A stretch of DNA of 7,258 nucleotides from Rhodocyclales bacterium (lineage in GTDB: Bacteria > Pseudomonadota > Gammaproteobacteria > Burkholderiales > Rhodocyclaceae). The stretch spans positions 1 to 7,258 of the forward strand of contig JAIOPW010000512.1 of the NCBI GenBank assembly GCA_021413665.1. The letters run 5' to 3'. A program made the translations under genes and the position numbers. Below, in pieces: positions 1 through 5,798 of this stretch; position 1 is the first letter of the stretch; every line of letters begins with the position of its first letter. Below the pieces are notes generated by a model, which was given only the letters and a program-made list of their open reading frames with translations, had not been told where the DNA came from and did no database searches.

Positions 1-15
1 GCGCAGGCGCGGCGC

Positions 16-876
16 GTGAAGGAAGGGCGGGCGGGGCTGCGGGGGCACGTCGCGCGCAAGCGGTTCGGGCAGAACTTCCTGGTCGCACCGGGGATTATTC
101 GCAAGATCGTCGACGTCATCGGGCCGCGGGCGGGTGACACGGTTGTGGAAATCGGACCGGGCCTGGGAGCGCTTACCGAACCATTGCTGGAACGCATCGA
201 TCACCTGCACGTGGTCGAGATCGATCGCGACCTCATCGCACGCCTGGCGAGCCGCTTTCCGCCTGAGCGCCTGTCCATCCACGAAGGCGACGCGCTCGAA
301 TTCGACTTTGGCGCGCTGAAGGGCGACGGGCCGCTGAAGATTGCCGGCAATCTGCCCTACAACATCTCCAGCCCGCTGCTGTTCCACCTGGTTGCGTGCG
401 CTCCGCTGGTGCATGACATGCACTTCATGCTGCAAAAGGAGGTAGTCGACCGCATGGTGGCCGAGCCCGGCAGCAAGGCCTTCGGGCGTCTGTCGGTAAT
501 GCTGCAGTATCACTATTACATGGAGCGCATGTTCGTCGTGCCGCCGGGCGCGTTCAATCCCCCGCCGAAGGTCGACTCCGCCATCGTGCGCATGATCCCG
601 CGCGTGGCAGGCGCGGAAGTCGACGATGGTGGGCTCTGCGTACCTGGAATTCCGCGTCGCGGGCAGGTGACGGCGAAAGATCCGGACCTGTTCGCCCGGG
701 TGGTCACCGCCGCATTCTCGCAGCGGCGCAAGATGCTGCGCAACACGCTGCGCGAGTTCATCAACGAGACCGATCTCGCTGCGGTCGGCATTGCGCCCAC
801 CGCGCGCGCAGAAGACATCGCCGTCGCCGACTACGTGCGTCTCGCCAACACGCTGGCCGACTTTGTCCGCCGCTGA
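16..876 (+). CDS. rsmA: 16S rRNA (adenine1518-N6/adenine1519-N6)-dimethyltransferase RsmA (KsgA)
   Basis: RsmA uses S-adenosylmethionine to dimethylate two adjacent adenines in the 3'-terminal hairpin of 16S rRNA, a late step in small-subunit assembly in the cytoplasm. The family signature is clear: the N-terminal ARKRFGQNFL, SAM-binding motif I EIGPGLG (residues 45-51), the acidic residue at the end of strand 2 (E68), D92 in EGDALEF, catalytic motif IV NLPY (112-115), and the C-terminal FSQRRKMLRNTL helix. At 286 residues it is slightly longer than the E. coli protein (about 273). The excess is an insert around residues 199-219, between RMIPR and the KDPDLFARVV helix, where relatives have a short linker. 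The GTG at 16 is the only plausible start inside the window. The frame is open to base 1, so the true start could lie upstream. The next gene overlaps its 3' end. Identity is near certain; the start is not. Confidence 0.95.
   Translation: MKEGRAGLRGHVARKRFGQNFLVAPGIIRKIVDVIGPRAGDTVVEIGPGLGALTEPLLERIDHLHVVEIDRDLIARLASRFPPERLSIHEGDALEFDFGALKGDGPLKIAGNLPYNISSPLLFHLVACAPLVHDMHFMLQKEVVDRMVAEPGSKAFGRLSVMLQYHYYMERMFVVPPGAFNPPPKVDSAIVRMIPRVAGAEVDDGGLCVPGIPRRGQVTAKDPDLFARVVTAAFSQRRKMLRNTLREFINETDLAAVGIAPTARAEDIAVADYVRLANTLADFVRR
642..668. repeat. Small imperfect palindrome inside the rsmA insert
   Basis: ACCTG (642-646) pairs with CAGGT (664-668), and an inner CCGC (652-655) pairs with GCGG (659-662) around a three-base loop. 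An asymmetric internal loop, GAATT against G, separates the two stems. The palindrome falls in the stretch coding for the extra residues of RsmA (about 199-219). It may be a remnant of a small palindromic insertion that kept the reading frame. It could also be chance in GC-rich DNA. Confidence 0.35.
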
Positions 877-2134
877 TTTCGCCATTGCCGGACAACGGCG
901 GCGGATTGCCGTCATCGGCGGCGGTCCGGCCGGCCTGATGGCAGCGGAGGTGCTGAGCGGCGCCGGAATGCGCGTCGATGTATTCGACGCCATGCCTTCC
1001 GTCGGCCGCAAGTTTCTTCTCGCCGGTCGTGGCGGCCTCAACCTGACGCACTCCGAGGGTACGGATGCATTTCTTTCGCGCTACGGAAGCCGTCGCGAGC
1101 AGATCGGGCGCTGGCTTGGGGAGTTTGGTCCGCAGCAACTGCGCGACTGGGCGCATGACCTGGGTGTCCCGACTTTCATTGGCAGTTCCGGCCGGGTCTT
1201 TCCGCAGGAAATGAAGGCGGCGCCACTGCTGCGCGCCTGGCTGCATCGCCTGCGCGCTGCCGGCGTGGTGTTCCACTCCCGTCATCGCTGGCTCGGCTGG
1301 TGGCAGAACGGACCTGCGTTGCATTTTGAGACGCCATCCGGCGCAGCGATTGTCGAAGCCGATGCCGTGATTCTGGCCCTTGGCGGCGGCAGCTGGTCGC
1401 GGTTGGGATCCGATGGCGCCTGGCTGCCGCTGCTGGCGGGGCGCGGGATCGGAGTACGGCCGCTGCGTCCGGCGAATTGCGGATTCGATGTCGCCTGGAG
1501 CCAGCATTTGCGCCAGCGCTTTGCCGGCGCGCCGGTGAAGGCGGTCGGCGCGATTTGTTCGGCACCAGACGGTTCGCCGTTCAGGCGTGAAGGCGAATTC
1601 CTGATCACCGAATATGGAGTCGAAGGCAGCCTGATCTATTCCCTCTCCGCGGCGTTGCGCGATTGCATCGAGGCCACGGGAAGCGCTACTTTGCGACTCG
1701 ACCTTGCACCGGGACGCGACCTGCAACGCTTGACGGAAGATCTCGCATCGCCGCGCGGTCGCGACTCGATCTCCAATCATCTGCGGCGCCACGCCGGAAT
1801 TTCCGGCGTGAAGGCGGCCCTGCTCCACGAATGCGCCGCTGTGGCGGATTTCGCCGACGCGGCGCAGCTCGCGGCAACCATCAAGTCGCTGCCACTGCGC
1901 CTGCTCGCGACGCGTCCGCTGGACGAAGCAATCAGCAGCGCCGGCGGCGTTCACTTCGCATCGGTGGACGCAAATCTCATGCTGCATTTGCTGCCCGGTA
2001 TCTTTTGCGCCGGAGAAATGCTGGACTGGGAGGCGCCGACCGGCGGCTATCTGCTCACGGCCTGTTTTGCCAGCGGATACATCGCCGGGCATGGCGTACT
2101 GCGCTGGCTAGGCGCGGCGCGTGCGGCGACGTGA
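863..2134 (+). CDS. HI0933/PP_4765-family FAD flavoprotein (NAD(P)/FAD-dependent oxidoreductase)
   Basis: A Rossmann-type FAD-binding protein of the HI0933-like (YhiN) family, closest in its motifs to the PP_4765 branch (TIGR03862). Counted from the TTG at 863 it has 423 residues. IAVIGGGPAG (about 15-24) is the dinucleotide-binding motif, VGRKFLLAGRGGLNLTHSE (about 47-65) is the family signature, and CAGEMLDWEAPTGGYLL (about 382-398) is the C-terminal FAD-contacting motif. Members are cytoplasmic. E. coli YhiN has been reported as an rRNA dihydrouridine synthase, and whether this branch shares that activity is not known to me. The reading frame extends upstream to a TTG at 791, but that would add 24 residues with no family resemblance and a long overlap with rsmA. 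The TTG at 863 gives a 14-base overlap. No ATG or GTG precedes the FAD motif and no clear ribosome binding site is visible, so translational coupling to rsmA is likely. Confidence 0.88.
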   Translation: MSAADFAIAGQRRRIAVIGGGPAGLMAAEVLSGAGMRVDVFDAMPSVGRKFLLAGRGGLNLTHSEGTDAFLSRYGSRREQIGRWLGEFGPQQLRDWAHDLGVPTFIGSSGRVFPQEMKAAPLLRAWLHRLRAAGVVFHSRHRWLGWWQNGPALHFETPSGAAIVEADAVILALGGGSWSRLGSDGAWLPLLAGRGIGVRPLRPANCGFDVAWSQHLRQRFAGAPVKAVGAICSAPDGSPFRREGEFLITEYGVEGSLIYSLSAALRDCIEATGSATLRLDLAPGRDLQRLTEDLASPRGRDSISNHLRRHAGISGVKAALLHECAAVADFADAAQLAATIKSLPLRLLATRPLDEAISSAGGVHFASVDANLMLHLLPGIFCAGEMLDWEAPTGGYLLTACFASGYIAGHGVLRWLGAARAAT

Positions 2135-2177
2135 CGCCAGTGTTGTCCTTTGTGGTCGCCCGGCCCCGTTGCCCATA

Positions 2178-3182
2178 GTGTTCCGCCATATGCTTCTGGT
2201 TCTGCTTCTGGCTGTCGGGTTGCCCGTCGCGCACGCCCAGCCTCGTCCGCCGGACGGGAGCGAACTGCAACTTTTTGTCGAGAACGATCTGCTGGCGCGT
2301 ACCGACCGCTATTACACGAATGGCATCAAGCTGGGCGGCGGTGCGCCATTCGACCTGCTTCAACTGCCCGCCACGGCGGTGCTCAAGCAACTGGCACCGG
2401 AGGGCAGCGGCGCCATCCACCTTGGCCTTTTTCTTGGCCAGAACCTCTACACGCCGAAGTCAATCAGCATCAGCCAGGCCCAACCCTTCGACCGCCCCTG
2501 GGCCGCCTGGCTCTATCTGGGCGGCGTGGCGCAGCGGGCGAAAGACAATCGACTGGACACGGTGGAAATAGACCTTGGGCTGGTGGGCCCGTCGGCACTC
2601 GGCAAAGAGGTTCACGCCGGCTGGCACGATCTGATCGGTGCAACCCAGCCAAAAGGTTGGCACAACCAGATCCCCAACGAGCCCGCCTTCCTGGTTTCCT
2701 ACATGGCGAAGAGCAAGCATGCCTTCGGCAGCGGACAGGGTATCGGCCTGGAACTGATTCCGCATGCCGGTGCGACCTTGGGTACGGTGATGACGCTGGC
2801 CCGCGTCGGGGCTCTGGTGCGCCTCGGTCGCCACATGACCGGCTTCGGCCCCGACACCATCGAGCCCGGCGGTGCCATGCTGCAGAACATGCGCCGCGAC
2901 ATCGAGCCCGGACGATCGCACGGCGTCGAGTGGTACGTCTTCGCCGGCCTCGATCACCGGCTCGTTGCGCACAATATTTTCCTCGATGGCGCGGTGTTTC
3001 GCGACAGTCCGTCTGTGCGCAAGCGACCGCACGTTTATGACGTCACGCTGGGTCTCAGCCTGCGCATTGACGCCACGCGCATCTCCGTGACGCGGGTAAG
3101 GCGAAGCGAGGAATTTTTTACTGCCGCCGGTACGGGCGGACTGCAAAATTTCGATTCGGTGAATTTGGGAATCGAGTTCTAG
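2178..3182 (+). CDS. LpxR-like outer-membrane lipid A 3'-O-deacylase (DUF2219)
   Basis: LpxR is an outer-membrane beta-barrel enzyme that removes the 3'-acyloxyacyl group of lipid A; DUF2219 is its family. From the GTG at 2178 the protein has 334 residues. It starts with FRHMLLVLLLAVGLPVAHA, a signal peptide cleaved after AHA (residue 20). The mature part begins with the diagnostic ENDLLARTDRYYTNG. By my alignment to Salmonella LpxR, the catalytic N9, D10, T34 and H122 correspond to precursor N36, D37, T47 and H150 (in WHDLIGA). KGWHNQIPNEPAF matches the conserved segment that follows. The terminal FDSVNLGIEF has the alternating pattern and final F of a barrel C-terminus. The GTG start is preferred because it gives the signal peptide a positively charged N-region. 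The ATG at 2190 is the alternative; neither has a strong ribosome binding site. The gene lies 43 bases after the flavoprotein, probably in the same transcript. Family is near certain; the lipid A substrate is inferred. Confidence 0.85.
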   Translation: MFRHMLLVLLLAVGLPVAHAQPRPPDGSELQLFVENDLLARTDRYYTNGIKLGGGAPFDLLQLPATAVLKQLAPEGSGAIHLGLFLGQNLYTPKSISISQAQPFDRPWAAWLYLGGVAQRAKDNRLDTVEIDLGLVGPSALGKEVHAGWHDLIGATQPKGWHNQIPNEPAFLVSYMAKSKHAFGSGQGIGLELIPHAGATLGTVMTLARVGALVRLGRHMTGFGPDTIEPGGAMLQNMRRDIEPGRSHGVEWYVFAGLDHRLVAHNIFLDGAVFRDSPSVRKRPHVYDVTLGLSLRIDATRISVTRVRRSEEFFTAAGTGGLQNFDSVNLGIEF

Positions 3183-3268
3183 ATCCGGTCGTGGCGGCGA
3201 GGGGATAGCCCGGCAGTGACGGCCCCGCGCAAGCCGACGGGCGGCCTGCGCAAGGGTGCAACGAGGGT

Positions 3269-3466
3269 TCAGCCCTGCGGCTTTTTCATGGCACAGGTGT
3301 TGAAGCCGAAGATCGCGTACGGCGGGCACCAGCCGATCGCTCCGGTTGCCAGGGGTACGACACCGATCCACGCCCATACCGGACCACCCATGGCGGCCCA
3401 GCCAACCAGTCCGACACCTGCAAGTATGCGAATGATGCGGTCGATGCCGCCAACGTTGAGTTTCAT
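3269..3466 (-). CDS. Small DUF2892 (YgaP-like) inner-membrane protein
   Basis: A 65-residue protein with the DUF2892 pattern: the N-terminal MKLNVGGIDRIIRILAG, then two closely spaced hydrophobic segments (about 11-25 and 29-45), then GWCPPYAIFGFNTC with cysteines at 47 and 58, and a short basic tail. The same domain forms the membrane anchor of the rhodanese YgaP in E. coli. As a free-standing small protein its function is unknown, though such genes often sit near sulfur or redox genes. The start is well supported: AAGGAG lies seven bases upstream of the ATG (bases 3473-3480 on the complementary strand). The gene lies 69 bases after the Crp/Fnr regulator on the same strand. It is preceded by its own -10 box and a CRP-type palindrome, so it is the apparent target of that regulator. 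It converges with the LpxR gene, with 86 bases between their stop codons and no clear intrinsic terminator there. Confidence 0.9.
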   Translation of the reverse strand: MKLNVGGIDRIIRILAGVGLVGWAAMGGPVWAWIGVVPLATGAIGWCPPYAIFGFNTCAMKKPQG

Positions 3467-3495
3467 GGAGTTCTCCTTGAGGGGTTTTGCAACAG

Positions 3496-3531
3496 TGGGC
3501 GAATTAGACCACCGCGCTCTGCCGCTGACTG
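3496..3531 (-). promoter_or_regulatory. Candidate activator-dependent promoter of the DUF2892 gene
   Basis: Reading the minus strand, TCTAAT (3508 to 3503) matches the sigma70 -10 consensus at five of six positions. A start point seven bases on is about 3496, giving a 30-base leader that contains the AAGGAG site. The -35 position at 17-base spacing (3531-3526, CAGTCA) is poor and lies inside the palindrome at 3529-3546. A good -10 with a poor -35 covered by an activator site is typical of class II Crp/Fnr activation. The start point is inferred, not measured. Confidence 0.5.
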
Positions 3532-3546
3532 TAACCTAAGTCACAG
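3529..3546. promoter_or_regulatory. CRP-type operator (TGTAA-N6-TCACA) upstream of DUF2892
   Basis: CTGTAACCTAAGTCACAG is an 18-bp palindrome made of two 7-bp arms around a 4-bp centre, with one arm mismatch. It fits the E. coli CRP consensus TGTGA-N6-TCACA with a single deviation (TGTAA in one half). It overlaps the stop codon of the Crp/Fnr gene. Its centre, 3537.5, lies 41.5 bases before the start point predicted from the -10 box, the canonical class II activator position. The neighbouring regulator is the obvious candidate to bind it. Confidence 0.6.
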
Positions 3547-4189
3547 AGGCGACCCGCCGCAAACCGGCGGGGTCGAGCACTTCCACCTGTTCGCGACCGA
3601 GCCGCACCAGGCCCTGCTCGGCGAATCCCTTGAGCAGCCGGCTGACCATTTCGCGCACGCTGCCCAGTTCGTCGGCCAGTTGCTGGTGGGTCGTGTGCAG
3701 CATGCGGCCCTTGCCCAGGAGCAGCGCCGCGAGTCGCTGGTCCAGCTTGCGGAAGGCGACTTCTTCCACCAGTTGCATCAGTTCGGCCATGCGCTCGGAA
3801 AAAAGCGCGAACACAAAATCACGAAAAGCTGGCTCGGCCAGCATTTCATCGAACAGTTGTCGCGGCAGCAGGGCCAGGGTTGTTGCGCCCTCGGTGACGC
3901 CCCTTGCGTTGTAATCAGCGTGACCGAGCAGGCAACTCGATGTGATGATGCAGCTCTCGCCCGCCAGCACTCGGTAAAGCGGCAGTTCGCGACCGCCGCT
4001 GCTGAGCTTGGCGACGCGGATGGCGCCATCGAGGATGAAGGGGAAGCCACCGCAGGGTTGCCGTTCGTCGAACACCACGGTTCCCGACGGTAGCGAAAGC
4101 ATCTGCAAGCTGTCGCTGATGCGCCGTTGCAGCCCGGCGGGCAGCTTGGCCAGCACCGGATAGCGCGCGACCAGCGCCTCCGCATTCAT
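3536..4189 (-). CDS. Crp/Fnr-family transcriptional regulator
   Basis: A 217-residue cytoplasmic regulator with an N-terminal cyclic-nucleotide-type beta-roll (about residues 10-115), a dimerisation helix (about 118-150) and a winged helix-turn-helix (about 155-205). The recognition helix, SVREMVSRLLKGF (177-189), carries R179, E180 and R184. This is the R-E-x3-R spacing that E. coli CRP uses to read TGTGA. The roll lacks the residues CRP uses for cAMP (the GE-L and R-S region is replaced by GESCIITSSCLL), and there is no N-terminal FNR cysteine cluster. Cysteines are at 46, 80 and 86. The effector is therefore unknown, and a redox or sulfur signal is only a guess. The frame opens upstream to 4381, but the family N-terminus begins at the ATG at 4189. 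That ATG overlaps the xth stop as ATGA, so translational coupling is expected. A CRP-type site at its 3' end points to control of the following DUF2892 gene. Confidence 0.9.
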   Translation of the reverse strand: MNAEALVARYPVLAKLPAGLQRRISDSLQMLSLPSGTVVFDERQPCGGFPFILDGAIRVAKLSSGGRELPLYRVLAGESCIITSSCLLGHADYNARGVTEGATTLALLPRQLFDEMLAEPAFRDFVFALFSERMAELMQLVEEVAFRKLDQRLAALLLGKGRMLHTTHQQLADELGSVREMVSRLLKGFAEQGLVRLGREQVEVLDPAGLRRVASVT

Positions 4190-4974
4190 CGTGGGCTGGT
4201 CTCCACGGTTGCCGCCAGTGTGGCCACTACGGGGGCATGATCGGAAGGGCGTTCCAGCTTGCGCGGGGTTTTGTCGATGACGCAGGCCCGGCATCCGTCG
4301 GCCAGCGGCTTCGAAAGCAGGATGTGGTCGATGCGCAAGCCGCGATTGAGCCTGAAGCCCATCTGCCGGTAATCCCACCACGAGTAGCTCTTCTCCGGCT
4401 GTTCAAAAAGGCGGAACGCATCCGTCAGGCCAAGGTCGAGGAACTGCCGGTAGGCGGCGCGCTCCGGTTCGCTGCAGAGGATCTGGTCCTTCCATGCCAC
4501 CGGGTCGTGCACATCGCGATCGTCCGGCGCGATGTTGCAGTCGCCCAGCAGCGCGAGTCGCGGCGAGGCTTGCAGTTCCGCTCGCAGGTATTCCGCCAGC
4601 GCGGCGAGCCAGCGCAGCTTGTACTCGTACTTGTCGGAACCCACGGCCTGTCCGTTCGGCATGTAGGCGCAGACGATGCGCAGGCCATTCACCGTGGCCG
4701 TCAGTACGCGCTTCTGCGCGTCGGCAAATGCGGGAATGTCGAAGCGGATGTCCTCCAGAGGGCTGCGCGCGAGGATCGCGACGCCGTTGTAGGTCTTCTG
4801 TCCATTATGCGCGGCCTGGTAGCCGGCGGCTGCGAGTTCGGCATAGGGAAAGACCTTGTCCTCCATCTTGGTTTCCTGCAGGCAGAGCACATCGGCCTGC
4901 GTCGCCGCCAGCCAGTCGAGTACATGGGGCAGGCGCACCTTCAGGGAATTGACATTCCACGTCGCGATCTTCAT
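4186..4974 (-). CDS. xth: Exodeoxyribonuclease III (Xth/ExoA family)
   Basis: Exonuclease III is a Mg-dependent 3'-5' exonuclease and AP endonuclease of base-excision repair, belonging to the EEP phosphodiesterase fold. The 262-residue protein is close to the 268 of E. coli Xth. All catalytic motifs are present: MKIATWNVNS with N7, LQETK with E34, AYMPNG with Y104, GDCNIAP with D145 and N147, RIDHIL with D216, and PSDHAPV with D245 and H246. The start chosen, ATG at 4974, is preceded by AAGGGGG at a good distance and begins exactly at the family's MKIATWNVNS. The upstream in-frame ATG at 4995 would add seven residues and has no ribosome binding site. Its stop overlaps the ATG of the Crp/Fnr regulator. 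It begins only about 40 bases after the tRNA-Arg terminator. No convincing promoter is visible there, so it may rely on readthrough or on a promoter embedded in the terminator region. Confidence 0.95.
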   Translation of the reverse strand: MKIATWNVNSLKVRLPHVLDWLAATQADVLCLQETKMEDKVFPYAELAAAGYQAAHNGQKTYNGVAILARSPLEDIRFDIPAFADAQKRVLTATVNGLRIVCAYMPNGQAVGSDKYEYKLRWLAALAEYLRAELQASPRLALLGDCNIAPDDRDVHDPVAWKDQILCSEPERAAYRQFLDLGLTDAFRLFEQPEKSYSWWDYRQMGFRLNRGLRIDHILLSKPLADGCRACVIDKTPRKLERPSDHAPVVATLAATVETSPR

Positions 4975-5015
4975 TGCAACCCCCTTGCCGTTCATGGAGC
5001 TTCGGGCGGGATCTG

Positions 5016-5055
5016 AAAAAATAAAAGTGGGTCACTCGCAACAAGTGCCCACTTT
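5016..5055 (-). terminator. Intrinsic terminator of the tRNA-Arg gene
   Basis: On the minus strand an 8-bp stem (AAAGTGGG 5055-5048 with CCCACTTT 5031-5024) is extended past one bulged base by four more pairs, closing on a 7-base loop. The stem is followed directly by a run reading TATTTTTT (down to 5016). It lies ten bases after the tRNA 3' end, as expected for a rho-independent terminator of leftward transcription. The reverse direction has no comparable T-run. Confidence 0.88.
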
Positions 5056-5065
5056 CATGTCTGTT

Positions 5066-5142
5066 TGGTGCGCCCGGAGAGATTCGAACTCCCTACCCCT
5101 TGGTTCGTAGCCAAGTACTCTATCCAGATGAGCTACGGGCGC
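5066..5142 (-). tRNA. tRNA-Arg(ACG)
   Basis: A complete 77-nt cloverleaf on the minus strand. The acceptor stem GCGCCCG pairs with CGGGCGC, followed by discriminator A and an encoded CCA. The D-arm is GCTC...GAGT. The anticodon stem CTTGG/CCAAG holds the loop CTACGAA, giving anticodon ACG. The T-arm contains TTCGAAT. It closely resembles E. coli tRNA-Arg(ACG), in which A34 is converted to inosine by TadA so that CGU, CGC and CGA are read. It has its own promoter and terminator and appears to be a single-gene unit. No duplicated 3' end that would mark an integrated element is seen in the window. Confidence 0.97.
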
Positions 5143-5155
5143 TTGAGAGGGGCGG

Positions 5156-5183
5156 ATTATACCCAAGAATTCGCCCAAGACAA
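5156..5183 (-). promoter_or_regulatory. Sigma70 promoter of tRNA-Arg
   Basis: On the minus strand a -35 box TTGTCT (5183-5178, four of six consensus bases) is followed after 16 bases by a perfect -10 box TATAAT (5161-5156). The predicted start, near 5149, leaves a leader of about seven bases before the tRNA. The stretch after the -10 is CCGCCCC, the GC-rich discriminator expected of stringently controlled stable-RNA promoters. Confidence 0.85.
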
Positions 5184-5222
5184 GCTGGTGGCCGGCGCTC
5201 GTGGCCGGTGCGCCGCAGCGGT

Positions 5223-5798
5223 TCAGTGTTTCTGCACGGCCCGGACGCGTTGCGCCAGGGCGCGGATCTGCTCGGCCGAGGCTTCGTCCGGCGTCTTGTC
5301 CTTCAATAGCAGCCAGAGCAGGCCGCCGTTGATGATGATCAGCGCGACTTCAATGTAGAGGATCGGCGTTACCAGTTGGCGCTGGGAGTTGTCGCCGAAC
5401 AGGAAATAGAAGCCTTCGAAGGTGGGCAGGGCGGCTTTGCTGATTGCCGAAAAGAACTCGAAGGGCGGAAACAGGAGCACCAGCACCAGATTGATCGCCA
5501 CCAGTGCCAGCACGGCTCTTTGGCGGCGATTACCGCCCGGACGCTCGCGCTTGCGCATCGGCGGGTCGCGTAGCAGGAGTAGTGCTATGCCGGCGTTGAT
5601 CAGCACCACGATGATTTCCAGGGCAAGAAAGTTTGCATTGACCACCCGATTCTGATGGGGCCCGAAGGCGAAGTAGAACCCGTCGAAGGTTGGAATCCCG
5701 CCCCGTTGCAGGGAGATGTAATCATATGGCTGGAAGACCAGAAGCAGCGCGAGATTGGCGACTGCAAAGATCAACGCGATTCGTTGTGAATTGTTCAT
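5223..5798 (-). CDS. Four-helix membrane protein with internally duplicated GFYF module, function unknown
   Basis: I do not recognise a named family. The 191-residue protein has four predicted membrane helices: about 5-22, 57-76, 94-110 and 145-165. It is plainly an internal duplication. The first half has the helix IALIFAVANLALLLVF, then PTFDGFYFAFG (36-46), then a helix ending INAGIALLLLRD. The second half has VLALVAINLVLVLLF, then PTFEGFYFLFG (125-135), then a helix ending INGGLLWLLLKD. The two copies are offset by 89 residues and joined by a very basic linker (about 81-94). The C-terminus is a charged, probably helical cytoplasmic tail. The frame is open far upstream to 6332, but the residues before 5798 do not look like a membrane protein and run antisense to the solute-binding gene, so the ATG at 5798 is chosen. 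No strong ribosome binding site is seen. It precedes tRNA-Arg on the same strand and is divergent from the solute-binding gene. Confidence 0.82.
   Translation of the reverse strand: MNNSQRIALIFAVANLALLLVFQPYDYISLQRGGIPTFDGFYFAFGPHQNRVVNANFLALEIIVVLINAGIALLLLRDPPMRKRERPGGNRRQRAVLALVAINLVLVLLFPPFEFFSAISKAALPTFEGFYFLFGDNSQRQLVTPILYIEVALIIINGGLLWLLLKDKTPDEASAEQIRALAQRVRAVQKH

Noticed and set aside
761..2092. Long open frame on the - strand opposite the flavoprotein gene
   Set aside because: GC-rich coding DNA often leaves the opposite strand open. The product is low in hydrophobic structure and has no recognisable motif, whereas the + strand product has clear FAD-binding signatures.
3183..3268. 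Possible terminator hairpin between the converging LpxR and DUF2892 genes (GCGCA 3227-3231 with TGCGC 3247-3251; also AGCC/GGCT followed by TTTTT at 3271-3285)
   Set aside because: The first has no T-run and competes with alternative pairings. The second has only a four-base stem and lies within the DUF2892 coding end. Neither is convincing.
4237..5016. Long open frame on the + strand opposite xth
   Set aside because: It is the mirror of a strongly conserved exonuclease III gene with all catalytic motifs. The translated product shows no family pattern and no ribosome binding site supports it.
5066..5142. tRNA-Arg as an integration (att) site
   Set aside because: No second copy of the tRNA 3' end, no integrase and no phage-like genes are present in the window.
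5184..5215. GTGGCCGG direct repeats and a CCGGC/GCCGG hairpin between the membrane protein stop and the tRNA promoter
   Set aside because: The stem is short, the repeats are typical of GC-rich DNA, and no T-run follows, so a terminator or element call is not supported.
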